NCBI GenBank assembly: GCA_002084765.1
Contig: NBMB01000009.1
Location: forward strand, 26,415-90,414
Length of the DNA stretch: 64,000 nucleotides
Source of the DNA: Candidatus Cloacimonetes bacterium 4572_55
Lineage (GTDB): Bacteria; 4572-55
Direction of reading: 5' to 3'
Position numbers and translations under genes: made by a program. Positions 18,283 to 27,224 of the stretch are shown here, piece after piece. Each line of letters starts with the position of its first letter. Within the stretch, counting starts at the first letter, position 1. A model generated the notes under the pieces. It had not been told where the DNA came from. It was given only the letters and a program-made list of their open reading frames with translations, and searched no databases.

Positions 18283-19106
18283 ATCAAATCGCTCCTTTTA
18301 AATGAGCGAAATCCGAGCCAGGCTAACAGGCTTCCTAATAAAGTCGGGTACGCAATTGAAAATCCGACAAAAACCGGTTGGCTCACTCTGTCCAGAATAT
18401 AATATGAAGCCGGTCCCAACACAGTCAAATTTGGATCGAACAACGCGATTGCCGCGGTGCGGAACACTTGCAATGGGTTGAACATGGCAATAGAAATGAT
18501 CACGCCCGCGTCAACTCGGAACCGTAACATGACTCCGAGAAGTATCAAGTCCAAAAAAGCGACTAAAATCAGCCAGGTAATAAAAGCCATACTTATAGCC
18601 AGTTCTTGGGAGCGCGACAGGGTGGAGATGAAAATGCTGATTCCAAGAAAACAGATGATCATCGAAGCAAGCAGGAGGCTGTAAAAAATGAAAACGTCCC
18701 AGGGAACCGTAATATTAGAGAATGTTCCCCATGCTACAGCTCCCAGCAAAGCCAAGAATACTGGTATAAACACCGTGATAAATCGACCCGCCAATTTTCC
18801 CCAATAATATCCACCCAAAGAAATCGGCATGGAAAGCATGTATTCCAGCACATTGGATTCTCGATCTCCGACAACGGAGCGCACGGTTGAAATTAATACG
18901 AAAATGGGTAATATAGAAATGCAAATCTGGATAAAGGTGATCATTAATCGACCCAATCCCAGAAAGCCAATAATTTGCGACTCTGTGATTCCCGAGGCAA
19001 ACATCAACGCGACAAAACCGCCAAAAAGGATGCTATATCCCCAAAACCATTTCGAGCGCAGAGTTTGTCGTATGTCCAGATTTACTATGTGATTAAATCC
19101 ATTCAC
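18279..19106 (-). CDS. nosY: NosY, ABC transporter permease for CuZ site maturation
   Basis: A 275-residue polytopic inner-membrane protein with about six helices, of the ABC-2/NosY permease family. It begins with a cytoplasmic segment (VNLDIRQTLRSKWFWGYSIL) and has the conserved family stretch ISTVRSVVGDRESNVLEYML near residue 75. With NosF it forms the ABC transporter that, together with NosD and NosL, supplies sulfur or metal for the Cu4S CuZ centre of NosZ. It overlaps nosL upstream by four bases and the pentapeptide lipoprotein gene downstream by four bases. The gene order nosF-nosL-nosY is a slight variant of the usual nosFY-L order. Confidence 0.88.
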   Translation of the reverse strand: MNGFNHIVNLDIRQTLRSKWFWGYSILFGGFVALMFASGITESQIIGFLGLGRLMITFIQICISILPIFVLISTVRSVVGDRESNVLEYMLSMPISLGGYYWGKLAGRFITVFIPVFLALLGAVAWGTFSNITVPWDVFIFYSLLLASMIICFLGISIFISTLSRSQELAISMAFITWLILVAFLDLILLGVMLRFRVDAGVIISIAMFNPLQVFRTAAIALFDPNLTVLGPASYYILDRVSQPVFVGFSIAYPTLLGSLLAWLGFRSFKRSDLI

Positions 19107-19582
19107 TGGCTATGCATTCCTTTCTTTTTTTCCTTCATTTTTTTCATAAATTCTTCACGCAGCGATTTTCCTTCTTGAATTCGCGTAACGGCCTCTGTAA
19201 AGGTGAATGTGGAATCATTTGCCTGATCCAGCGCGCCATAACCGAATCCCATGGGCGTTGCGTCGCCATATCGATAAAAAGACTTTTCCGCATCCAACCA
19301 TTTCCCAGATTCGCATTCGCCGACATACATTTTGACCGGGTCTTTATTGATTTCCGCCCACTCCTCATCCTTCATAAGTCTGACCAGGCAGCCGATATCG
19401 TCAAACCAGATTGCTTCTCCATATTTATTAACCAATTGCGCAGTGTAGCGTTGATCCACAAGACCCATTTTACACACATAACAGATATCACGGTCGAAAT
19501 TAATCTCATGCGGCGCGTCGTCAATTTTTGAATTGCATGAGGAGACAAAAATTACGATTACTATGAATAAAATTTTTCTCAT
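19103..19582 (-). CDS. nosL: NosL, copper-chaperone lipoprotein
   Basis: A 159-residue lipoprotein with signal MRKILFIVIVIFVSSC and lipid-anchored Cys16. The mature part has the NosL copper-binding motif CYVCKMGL (two Cys and Met), then KYGEAIWFDDIGCLVRLM and the DATPMGFGYGA region typical of the family. NosL hands Cu(I) to the NosDFY complex for CuZ assembly. It has a Lys/Glu-rich helical tail. It overlaps nosY by four bases and lies 71 bases after nosF. Confidence 0.92.
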   Translation of the reverse strand: MRKILFIVIVIFVSSCNSKIDDAPHEINFDRDICYVCKMGLVDQRYTAQLVNKYGEAIWFDDIGCLVRLMKDEEWAEINKDPVKMYVGECESGKWLDAEKSFYRYGDATPMGFGYGALDQANDSTFTFTEAVTRIQEGKSLREEFMKKMKEKKKGMHSQ

Positions 19583-19653
19583 TCAATGCCCCTTATTTGG
19601 GTTAATAATCATTTAAAGTAACAAATTAAACTCTAATTATCATTATTCTCTAA

Positions 19654-20316
19654 CTATATTTTTATCAGAATTTTATCCAGTGCCGCGCGCCCGTAATCCA
19701 TCTCAACTACCCGAGAAATAAGATTTTCAATTTCAGATATGCGGTGGCTGCTTAAGATCATCAGCGTTTTTTTATTAAATCTGCTGAGCAGTTCGATAAA
19801 TTTCTCCCTGGCTTTTGGGTCCAGGTTGGCGGTAGGTTCGTCCATAATTAAAATATCAATATCCCTACCTAAGGCTAACGAAATCAATAACTTTTGTTTC
19901 ATCCCGCCAGAAAGTTTGAAGAAAGGCTTTGTCCAATGCTCTTTCACCGAGAGACCTAAAGAATCAGCCACTTCAATAAAGGCGTCTTTTTTCGTTTTCG
20001 TTAATCGTGAAAAAAACTCCAACAGTTCTTTCACTGTCAGCCTGAGAGGAGGGGGCAGTTGGGGGATAAATCCGACCCGTTTTAATACATTTTTTCGGTG
20101 CAGTCTCGGGTTCATTCCCAGGACGCTCACATCCCCATCATACACGTAATGCCCAAGAATACAGCGGATCAACGTGGTTTTTCCAGCTCCATTTTGCCCG
20201 ATTAGGGCAATGCGTTCGCCAGCGAGAAAGTTTACACTCAGGTCGTCAACAACGTGTATGCGATTAAAAACTTTTGTCAGATTTTTTATCTTTATAATCG
20301 GCGAATTTTGTTTCAT
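19654..20316 (-). CDS. nosF: NosF, ABC transporter ATP-binding protein
   Basis: A 220-residue ABC ATPase, shorter than typical NosF (about 300). Walker A is GQNGAGKTTLI, the ABC signature region LSGGMKQKLLISLAL, Walker B DILIMDEPTANLD, and the switch histidine lies in LSSHRISEIE. It energises the NosDFY complex used to mature NosZ. It overlaps nosH by four bases (ATGA). The assignment as NosF rather than a generic ABC ATPase rests on its position between nosH and nosL/nosY. Confidence 0.9.
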   Translation of the reverse strand: MKQNSPIIKIKNLTKVFNRIHVVDDLSVNFLAGERIALIGQNGAGKTTLIRCILGHYVYDGDVSVLGMNPRLHRKNVLKRVGFIPQLPPPLRLTVKELLEFFSRLTKTKKDAFIEVADSLGLSVKEHWTKPFFKLSGGMKQKLLISLALGRDIDILIMDEPTANLDPKAREKFIELLSRFNKKTLMILSSHRISEIENLISRVVEMDYGRAALDKILIKI

Positions 20317-21242
20317 ATAATTTTGTCTAATCCTTTAAAAGTATAGGTAAGCGCGTTTCCTGGGCATATATCAACGCAATTTCCGCAACGAGTGCAATCG
20401 CCGCCGGCATGATGGATTTTATCCGTGGCTTTCCCTTTGGTAACAAACCAGAGTTCGTGAGGCGTCAGACAGGCATCATGGCAAATTCGGCAATGACCGC
20501 ATTTGTCGGTCTCAAATTTGATTGCCATAGGAGAAATTTTTCCAACCAAACTCCACGTCGAGCCTACGGGACATACATAACGGCACCAGAATCGCTTGCT
20601 GTAAACGATCTCAAAAGTAATTAAAATAAATATCCATATAAGTATCAATCCGGGACCGTATATTAATATTCTGGAAAGCATACCAACAGGATTGAATGTT
20701 TCGAAAATCAATCGCTCGGTTATAAACGCGATAATAAGGAAACCGACCCAGAAAACATATCTAATCCCAAGCTGAAAAACATGTTCTTTAATTTTTTTCT
20801 TTTTTATCAAATAATTATGCAATTTTTCAGCCCATTCGGCTAAAAAATGGTAGGGGCAGAGCCATGAGCAAAAAGTGCGCCCACCCATCAGCAAATAAAA
20901 AAGGAGAACAGTGGTTAATCCAATTATGAAATTCATCGTTATATGTGGAAGATAATCTGTTTTCAGTGAAATAAAAAATAATTGAAAAGCCATATAAGGA
21001 TCAATTAGATAAAATCCAAGTAGGCGAGAACCGCTGAGCGACCCTTCGAGCAAAGCCAAGTCGAACATAAATGACAGGGTAAAAAGAATATTGAGGAATA
21101 AGAGCACAGTCCATCGGCGAATACGCCATGTGTGCCGTTTTTTATGAGTATTTATCCAGTCCTTATATTTCATATTTAATTTTGCATGAGGCATTTCTTC
21201 CCGACTTTTTGCAGGAAGCGGGTCTTTTATTTTTCTAAACAT
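20313..21242 (-). CDS. nosH: NosH/NapH-type membrane iron-sulfur protein
   Basis: A membrane protein of about 309 residues with four to five helices. A CSWLCPYHF motif lies after the second helix and CRYVCPVGS after the last, followed by two [4Fe-4S] clusters at the C-terminus (CGHCRICHDAC and CTRCGNCVDICP). NapH/NosH proteins with NosG form a menaquinol dehydrogenase that feeds electrons to the periplasm in clade II nos systems. I chose the start at 21242 because the AGGAGG just upstream is its SD; the upstream in-frame ATG is itself inside that SD. It overlaps nosG by 8 bases. Confidence 0.88.
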   Translation of the reverse strand: MFRKIKDPLPAKSREEMPHAKLNMKYKDWINTHKKRHTWRIRRWTVLLFLNILFTLSFMFDLALLEGSLSGSRLLGFYLIDPYMAFQLFFISLKTDYLPHITMNFIIGLTTVLLFYLLMGGRTFCSWLCPYHFLAEWAEKLHNYLIKKKKIKEHVFQLGIRYVFWVGFLIIAFITERLIFETFNPVGMLSRILIYGPGLILIWIFILITFEIVYSKRFWCRYVCPVGSTWSLVGKISPMAIKFETDKCGHCRICHDACLTPHELWFVTKGKATDKIHHAGGDCTRCGNCVDICPGNALTYTFKGLDKII

Positions 21243-22089
21243 TCTTTGCCTCCTCATAACTCAGACCAGGTTTAATCACGATACTGGCATGCTCCGTAGG
21301 GCAGACCATTTCGCAAACACCGCATCCTGTGCATGTTTCTGTGACCTCTGGGATCCATTTTTTATTGCCATTTGCAGGACTTTGCTCTTTCAATTGGATC
21401 GCTCCCTCGATAGGGCAATGAATAACGCACAAGTCGCAAACCTCTCGATCAAAAATTTGCTCGCTCACTAATTGCGCCTTGGAAGCACTGATATCTCGGT
21501 ATCTTAGGACGCCTTTAAACTCACTTCCTCTGGGTGTTCCCTTAAATCCTTTGCCCTGAACCGCCAGGCAGGATTTCTCATTAACGATCGCAAAACCGAT
21601 ATGCACGGCTTTTTTCATATTCGCAATTGCTATTTTAAAGACGTCGCCTCCATCGATTTCGCCAGCGTCAATTTTAGGCTGCAATTCTATGGCTGTTTCG
21701 ACTCCGGTTTCTTTGAATTTGATAAAATCCAAAGCTGCGGTCGGACATGTTTCCGCACATTGCAATGAGTCGCATGAGAAATCACACGCCTGTTGGCGAG
21801 CGTCGATATAAGGCGTATCAATAGAAAGACCCATATCCGCGTCAGCCAATTTGATTGCATGTATCGGGCATATTTGAATACAAAGTCCGCATTTGATACA
21901 GGCATAGAGAAAATCCTCTTCATTAATGACCCCAGGTGGTCGCAATAGCAGTTGTCCCGCGCCATTTTTATTATTTTTATCAATAAAGAGCAAGCCTGTT
22001 CCCGCAACTGCTATACCGACGACTGCCCAACCGCTTTGCTTAAGAAACTCCCTGCGGCTTTTTTCTTTATCAGAATTTTTATCAGGCAT
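21235..22089 (-). CDS. nosG: NosG/NapG-type periplasmic ferredoxin
   Basis: A 284-residue protein with a Tat-like signal (SRREFLKQSGWAVVGIAVAG) and four [4Fe-4S] cluster motifs: CIKCGLCIQICP, CDFSCDSLQCAETCP, CDLCVIHCP and CTGCGVCEMVCP. It is the periplasmic partner of NosH in the NapGH-like quinol dehydrogenase of clade II nos clusters. Gene order nosD-nosG-nosH matches the Wolinella type. The cytochromes NosC1/NosC2 found between nosG and nosH in that organism are absent here, so a different cytochrome must accept electrons, perhaps the CcoP/CcoO or fused NosZ cytochrome domains encoded upstream. Confidence 0.88.
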   Translation of the reverse strand: MPDKNSDKEKSRREFLKQSGWAVVGIAVAGTGLLFIDKNNKNGAGQLLLRPPGVINEEDFLYACIKCGLCIQICPIHAIKLADADMGLSIDTPYIDARQQACDFSCDSLQCAETCPTAALDFIKFKETGVETAIELQPKIDAGEIDGGDVFKIAIANMKKAVHIGFAIVNEKSCLAVQGKGFKGTPRGSEFKGVLRYRDISASKAQLVSEQIFDREVCDLCVIHCPIEGAIQLKEQSPANGNKKWIPEVTETCTGCGVCEMVCPTEHASIVIKPGLSYEEAKNV

Positions 22090-22132
22090 AATATGTCCTT
22101 TTATGTCAGAAAATTATATCAAAAAATTACGT

Positions 22133-23419
22133 TCACTCCAGCTCAAAAATCGGTGCTTCATCTTCCAGAATTAATTTTGGTTGCGATAAAGGAGCCAGGC
22201 GTTCTAAAAAATCTAAGATAACCAATACAGGGGATCCATAGAAAAACTTCACATTTTGATTCGTTGACCATAAATGTTCCACATAGTCTAACAACTGGTA
22301 CGGCGTATCGCCAATATTATCATAGTCTTGATCAAAACCTTGATAATCGTCCCAGTAATTGGATTCCCATTTATTTCCATTTGCTGTTTTTCCGCGCACC
22401 GCCACTTGTTCGAGATTGCCAATAAATTGGTTCTTTCGTAGCACATTTCCATAGAGATTGGAATGAAATTGTATCCCAACTCGGCAAAACGCGATCTCAT
22501 TATTTTCAATAATATTTTTCTTTTCCAGAACAAATGGAGAAGTGTCGAAATAAATACCTTGCGAGGAATAAATAAATCGATTATTTAAAATCTGATTGTT
22601 GGATGTTTCCTTGAGTCCCAAACAGATGCCGGTGGGACCTGAAGAGCGCACAATCGTGTTCCCCACCATGATTGTTCTTTCGCTATACATTAAAAACACG
22701 CCAACAGAACTATCATAAAATTCATTGTTTTGAATGCGGTTATTGTGGGAGTACATAAAATGGATACTGTATCGATTTCCGACGCCGAGATTGCCTTCAA
22801 ACAGATTTTCTTCAGAATACCAGACAACCATATCTCGCACATTATGCCAATAATTATGTTGAATTTTATTGGAAAAAGAATACCAAAGTCTAATTGCGTC
22901 TCCCTGCATTGCTTTATCTTTATTTTTTGAGCATATTTCATTATGAATAATTTCATTATTTTGTGCGTCTTGGAGATCAATACCAAACAGGCAGTCAGTA
23001 ATCAAGCAATTCTCGATGATGTTATAATTCCCACGAATGGAAACCGCGCAATCGATCTTATCGTGAGAATGACCCGAATTTGTAATTTTCAAATTGACAA
23101 GACGGACGCTATCCGCCTGAATATAAAAGATAGAACCCTTACCGTCCACTGTGATTTCTGCACAATGCAAGCCATTAATTGTCAGGTTATTAATGGATAT
23201 TTTCCCAGGACCGGTATAGCGACCCGGCTTCAGATTTATCACATCCCCGGGTTGGGCGCTGTCGATGATTTCCTGCATTGAGTACACGGTAGCACTATCT
23301 TTGTATCCTTTAAACGGAATGGCCAAGCCAGGCTTAAATTCTTGCCCAAACAGGATGACAGGGAGTAGGAAAACGATAATGATTTGGAGATAAAATTTTA
23401 ATTTCAATATAAGACCCAT
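22133..23419 (-). CDS. nosD: NosD, periplasmic CuZ maturation protein
   Basis: A protein of about 428 residues with a signal peptide (LKFYLQIIIVFLLPVILFGQ) and a right-handed parallel beta helix (carbohydrate-binding/sugar-hydrolase repeats) over most of its length, for example GNYNIIENCLITDCLFGIDL and NNRIQNNEFYDSSVGVFLMY. The NosD C-terminal signature WESNYWDDYQGFDQDYDNIGDTPY is present, broken here as NYWDDYQGFD and DNIGDTPY. It docks on NosFY and delivers copper or sulfur for the Cu4S centre. The internal ATG at 23419 is preferred over 23455, since the latter has no SD and adds a non-signal leader. Confidence 0.92.
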   Translation of the reverse strand: MGLILKLKFYLQIIIVFLLPVILFGQEFKPGLAIPFKGYKDSATVYSMQEIIDSAQPGDVINLKPGRYTGPGKISINNLTINGLHCAEITVDGKGSIFYIQADSVRLVNLKITNSGHSHDKIDCAVSIRGNYNIIENCLITDCLFGIDLQDAQNNEIIHNEICSKNKDKAMQGDAIRLWYSFSNKIQHNYWHNVRDMVVWYSEENLFEGNLGVGNRYSIHFMYSHNNRIQNNEFYDSSVGVFLMYSERTIMVGNTIVRSSGPTGICLGLKETSNNQILNNRFIYSSQGIYFDTSPFVLEKKNIIENNEIAFCRVGIQFHSNLYGNVLRKNQFIGNLEQVAVRGKTANGNKWESNYWDDYQGFDQDYDNIGDTPYQLLDYVEHLWSTNQNVKFFYGSPVLVILDFLERLAPLSQPKLILEDEAPIFELE

Positions 23420-23606
23420 TATTTCCGAGCAAAAACCAGACTTTTGCTCGACCATAGCATGTAAAATGCCGATAATTATTGGTATTTTCTCACCTTCGAT
23501 CGAGAGACCCCGCGCGCGTCTGTCAGTCGGCAGGATGCCTGGGATTCGCTATTGTCAGCAGTTTGAATCCCAGACGATTTTCTTCGAAATCTGTGAAACA
23601 TGTGGA

Positions 23607-24407
23607 TTATTTTTCTATGATCGTTTTTTTCTTTATCAGTACCGACAGAAATAAAAGGATTGCCACAGCGACAATAACAAAAAAACCAATGTAGGGGTAT
23701 GATTGGGTAGTGAATTGGGCGACCTTTCCTTCCCCAAAAACCGTAGGCATAAAGGGCTTAATGCCTTCAAAAGCACCGCCGCCATGAAGTGAGAGGTTAT
23801 GCCCATACCAATATAAAGAAGCGATATACAAGCTCAAAAAATACCCGGGCAGCAACGCTGGAATGATGGCAAAAATTGCATTGAGACGCTTTGGAGTGAA
23901 TAAAAAATAAAGAATCATGACCGCGAGTAGCCCCAAAAGATAGGGGCTCCAAACAAGCATGGAGTCCAGGAATTTTAAATATCCAGGGGTTACATTTATT
24001 TTTTTTGGTTTTGCGGTATCTGGATCAATTATTGTATTTCCATCGGCGTCTCGTTCTACGTCAAAAACATAGTACACGGGATATTCCCGTTCAGGATCCG
24101 TATTGCGTCCTTGAGTGATTTTATACATGCCGATATAATGGTTAATGGCGTTCATTTCAGCGAGACAATCAGATCCTGCCTGGTTGCTGGCTAATTCCTC
24201 GCGCTCTTGCACTCCTTCGCAGCCATTATAAACGCCGCTGAATTTAAAATTGATTCGGATACCTTTGGGATACATCGACTTTGGATATTGATGGCTCTGC
24301 AAAGCCGTCCACCATACTGGCAGAAAATATGCCAAAATTATCAGTGCAAAAGCCAATCCCGTCAGAATCCTATAAAGTTTTATTTTCTTTTCGATTCCTT
24401 CAGACAT
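23607..24407 (-). CDS. nosB: NosB-like polytopic membrane protein
   Basis: A 266-residue inner-membrane protein with about five helices (KLYRILTGLAFALIILAYFL near residue 10, then a large periplasmic loop, then helices near 150, 180 and 235). The loop has HQYPKSMYPKGIRINFKFSG and NAINHYIGMYKI, typical of the protein encoded between nosZ and nosD in clade II clusters (NosB of Wolinella). Its role is unknown but it is diagnostic of clade II nos clusters. Two Cys in the loop (NGCEGV and GSDCLAEM) could form a disulfide. The SD GGAAGG precedes the ATG. A 441-base gap with hairpins separates it from nosZ2, so nosB onward may be a separate or attenuated transcript. Confidence 0.82.
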   Translation of the reverse strand: MSEGIEKKIKLYRILTGLAFALIILAYFLPVWWTALQSHQYPKSMYPKGIRINFKFSGVYNGCEGVQEREELASNQAGSDCLAEMNAINHYIGMYKITQGRNTDPEREYPVYYVFDVERDADGNTIIDPDTAKPKKINVTPGYLKFLDSMLVWSPYLLGLLAVMILYFLFTPKRLNAIFAIIPALLPGYFLSLYIASLYWYGHNLSLHGGGAFEGIKPFMPTVFGEGKVAQFTTQSYPYIGFFVIVAVAILLFLSVLIKKKTIIEK

Positions 24408-24660
24408 AATTTCCTTCCTCTATTAACATATATTAACATATTAACAATAATTAATTATAAACAAAAGTCACTAACAATTAAGTAAAAAAGTTTATACAAT
24501 TATTCAGTCTCCAAGACCCAAAGGCATTTTTGTCATATCATCCTTTTGGTCGCTTATTCAGATTATACTGGATAAATTATATCGAGTAATTATTTAAAGA
24601 GATATTTTTATGGGCAGGATTTTCCGTGCTAAAAATTGGCAATGGCCTCAGACTTTTTTC

Positions 24661-24690
24661 AAAAGCACAGTTTTTCTAAAAAGTGCTTTT
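24661..24690. promoter_or_regulatory. Nested hairpin between nosZ2 and nosB
   Basis: AAAAGCAC (24661-24668) and GTGCTTTT (24683-24690) pair, with TTTTT and AAAAA pairing again inside. It lies in the 441-base gene-free gap 24408-24848, the largest break inside the nos block. It could stabilise a 3' end or mark a processing site. Apart from this and the stem at 24773-24814 I see no gene in the gap; a TATAAT-like box near 24570 on the minus strand lacks a good -35. Confidence 0.35.
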
Positions 24691-24772
24691 GACCTCCAAA
24701 CAGTTTTAAATAAACGGCTTATGGATAATTCAGGTTAGAGATTTTGATACTGGATAACCACGACTTTTATTT

Positions 24773-24814
24773 AAATATAAAGGGAACCTGACGAGCCAAG
24801 TCCCCTTTATATTT
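24773..24814 (-). terminator. Terminator or attenuator after nosZ2
   Basis: AAATATAAAGGG (24773-24784) pairs perfectly with CCCTTTATATTT (24803-24814). It starts 35 bases after the nosZ2 stop on the minus strand. The trailing T run is imperfect, so partial readthrough into nosB is likely; it may set more NosZ than maturation proteins. Confidence 0.5.
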
Positions 24815-24848
24815 TCCACAAATTACGAACTATCAGCGAAATACCGTA

Positions 24849-27224
24849 TTATTTCCCTGATTCAGCGGCAACTTTTTCCGATTTCTTCTTCATGTATACG
24901 ATAACCTTATCGGTTTCTTCCGCAGAGAGATTTTGATCGGGCATCGCCAATTTATATATCTGGCGCAAAGCTTCGATATCATCGTCTCCATATTTTTCTT
25001 CCGGATTCATGATCCAATCTTTTAGCCAAACATCATCCCTGCGTTGATGAACGTTCAACAAATCCGGCCCATTAAAATCTTTACCAAAACGATGGCAGGC
25101 ATTACAACCACCGTTTAGATATTCCAGTTCTCCTGGCAATAGGTTTTTCAATTCGATTGCTGAAGGCTTATAAGCCTGCATTTGCCTGTCTTTTTCCACA
25201 CGTTGGGAATAGGCCAGCAGACGTCTCACGTCAGCGACTTTATCAAATTTAACGGACAAATAGCCCTGCAACGCGCGTCCGTCCGGTCCGTGGATTTTGT
25301 CTAACAACAGCGGATACATACCGGCTTTTTCAGCGACAAATTCAATAGTAGCCGTTTCTCCAGGTCTCCAGCGATACACCGCGTCATAAGAGGCGACCTC
25401 GTACACGTAGTGATCTGTTTTGGTCTCGCCGAGATTAGTCAGATGAATCGTGACGGTCTGACCTTGGTTAGCTTCGATATTTGTCGGAGTTACCTTTCCA
25501 TTCTGAATCGTGCCAAAGACTTCCACCTTGTTGCCGCTATTCGTAATTTTTTCATTACCGGCAGTAATGGAATGTTCCGATTTCGCCATTTTTTGGATAT
25601 CGGTTCCAACCGGATAAGTCTCCTGGCTTCCAAAATCATCTTGATGAATTAACGTCGTGTAATGCGGCTCGCCCATTGGTATCGGCAGATCGTAAATAAC
25701 TTTCATCTTGTTGGCGTCGATATCAATCAATTGATGATTTTGCGGATGCAATGGACCAACCGGATTGAAGCGGTCAATTGAAAGTTTGTTTAATGCGATC
25801 AAATATTTCCCATGCGGCTCTTTTGTGTCGCCATGAGCGGAAACCAAGTGACCGATATTGTAATGAGAAGGCACGGAATCTAGTACTTTCAAATTAATAT
25901 AATCCCATTTAGTCACTTTGGAATCCACATAAATGGACGTATAGATAATGCCTTTTTCGTCGTCATATTGGTTATGGAGTGGACCCAAGCCAACTTCTAC
26001 GCTGCCATGGAGCGCGTCTTCCAAAGCGATAATAGGCAAACCATACGGATCATAATCCTCAAAATTTTCCTCTTCGATAGCTTTCATGATCTTTTCAAAG
26101 GAATACACCCAGGCATGAGAATCCAATTTTCCAGCAACGACGATATAATCGCCAGTGGGATCCACGTCCACGCCGTGCGGAGATTTTGGCTCGGGAATCA
26201 GATAGAGAACGCCCAATTTTGCAGCCATATCAATGGTCATCACTTTGTGCCCGTTAATGATTTTGTAATTCCCACTTTTTACAAGTTCCTCCGCTTTTCT
26301 CCAATTAACCACATGCAGATAATCGGTGTCTTTGGACGAACAACCGGCTTCAAATGGAGGTCTGCCGCTTTCGATTCCGCCGAAATAGGCTTCGGAACAG
26401 AATGAATTGGTAAAAGACCACCCATAACTGGCATTTTTACCAGCGTCGCTTAGATCTTGCGTGTACGGCGGAGCCAAAATAGTAAAAGATTCTTTTTCAT
26501 TAATGCGGCCTCCGTCATTGTCAAATTTCCAGTAAGTGATACCGCCTCGCCAGTATTTCAAAAAATTGGCTTCAGTAAGCGAATAATATTTTCTATCCGG
26601 CGGCGTCGGATATTGGCAGGCTTCGATAATATATTCAGAATTTGGCGTAAAAAAAGCACCGCCGTGATCATTACGAAAAATCGGGTTCTGCACGATTTGC
26701 TTTAATTCCCAGTCTTTAAGGGAAACGATAAAAATTCGGGGATTTGCTTTGTCATTAACTGTAGCCCATTTACCGTTATACAAACCGTTGGTTTCAGAAA
26801 AACCGGGATGGTGTGTGTCGCCCCACATAAGCGGCATGTCGTCAATAAAACCATCCTTCATCAGATTATAAGATTCCACGCTATAGCCGTATCCGTTGTG
26901 AGGATCTTTTGTATTTGTCGGCACATATTTCACAAGACGCATAGAAGGAACCGTGTATATAATCATATTGCCACGCTGTCCGCCAGAATTTAAGGCAACA
27001 TATTCGTCGGCGTTTTTATCAGGCGTATATGTTTTGACAGCCGCCAGAATATCATCAGCATTGAGGTCTCGTCTTTTTATCACATCGCCAAAATTTTCTT
27101 CGCCATAAGGAACGCCGATCCCTTCTCCATCGACTTTGGCTTTTTTATCGCTACAGCTTGCAAAAAGCGCAGCGATAAATGCGCTTATCATTCCGATCAA
27201 AAGCAATTTTTTAAAATTTCTCAT
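24849..27224 (-). CDS. nosZ: N2O reductase paralogue with intact CuZ site, degenerate CuA site and fused cytochrome c (NosZ2)
   Basis: A 791-residue exported protein with a probable lipoprotein signal (ALFASC, Cys24). Residues 50-560 form the seven-bladed NosZ propeller with all seven CuZ histidines: His138/His139 (WGDTHHPGFSETNG), His187 (NDHGGA), His350 (KSPHGVDVDP), His417 (GLGPLHNQ), His459 (NIGHLVSA) and His521 (MGEPHYTT). The cupredoxin domain (565-660) keeps one His (His605) but the CuA loop has no cysteine. A gapless alignment with NosZ1 puts Leu641, His645, Gly649 and Leu652 at the Cys, Cys, His and Met positions, so CuA cannot form. Residues 700-785 are a monoheme cytochrome c (CNACH at 707-711, likely axial Met761). 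The ATG overlaps the nosZ1 stop by one base (TAATG). I infer it is the catalytic half of a split N2O reductase. Confidence 0.93.
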   Translation of the reverse strand: MRNFKKLLLIGMISAFIAALFASCSDKKAKVDGEGIGVPYGEENFGDVIKRRDLNADDILAAVKTYTPDKNADEYVALNSGGQRGNMIIYTVPSMRLVKYVPTNTKDPHNGYGYSVESYNLMKDGFIDDMPLMWGDTHHPGFSETNGLYNGKWATVNDKANPRIFIVSLKDWELKQIVQNPIFRNDHGGAFFTPNSEYIIEACQYPTPPDRKYYSLTEANFLKYWRGGITYWKFDNDGGRINEKESFTILAPPYTQDLSDAGKNASYGWSFTNSFCSEAYFGGIESGRPPFEAGCSSKDTDYLHVVNWRKAEELVKSGNYKIINGHKVMTIDMAAKLGVLYLIPEPKSPHGVDVDPTGDYIVVAGKLDSHAWVYSFEKIMKAIEEENFEDYDPYGLPIIALEDALHGSVEVGLGPLHNQYDDEKGIIYTSIYVDSKVTKWDYINLKVLDSVPSHYNIGHLVSAHGDTKEPHGKYLIALNKLSIDRFNPVGPLHPQNHQLIDIDANKMKVIYDLPIPMGEPHYTTLIHQDDFGSQETYPVGTDIQKMAKSEHSITAGNEKITNSGNKVEVFGTIQNGKVTPTNIEANQGQTVTIHLTNLGETKTDHYVYEVASYDAVYRWRPGETATIEFVAEKAGMYPLLLDKIHGPDGRALQGYLSVKFDKVADVRRLLAYSQRVEKDRQMQAYKPSAIELKNLLPGELEYLNGGCNACHRFGKDFNGPDLLNVHQRRDDVWLKDWIMNPEEKYGDDDIEALRQIYKLAMPDQNLSAEETDKVIVYMKKKSEKVAAESGK

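Noticed and set aside
24661-24690. Hairpin considered as the main nosZ2 terminator
   Set aside because: No T run follows on the minus strand and the stem at 24773-24814 is closer to the stop, so I list it only as a regulatory candidate.
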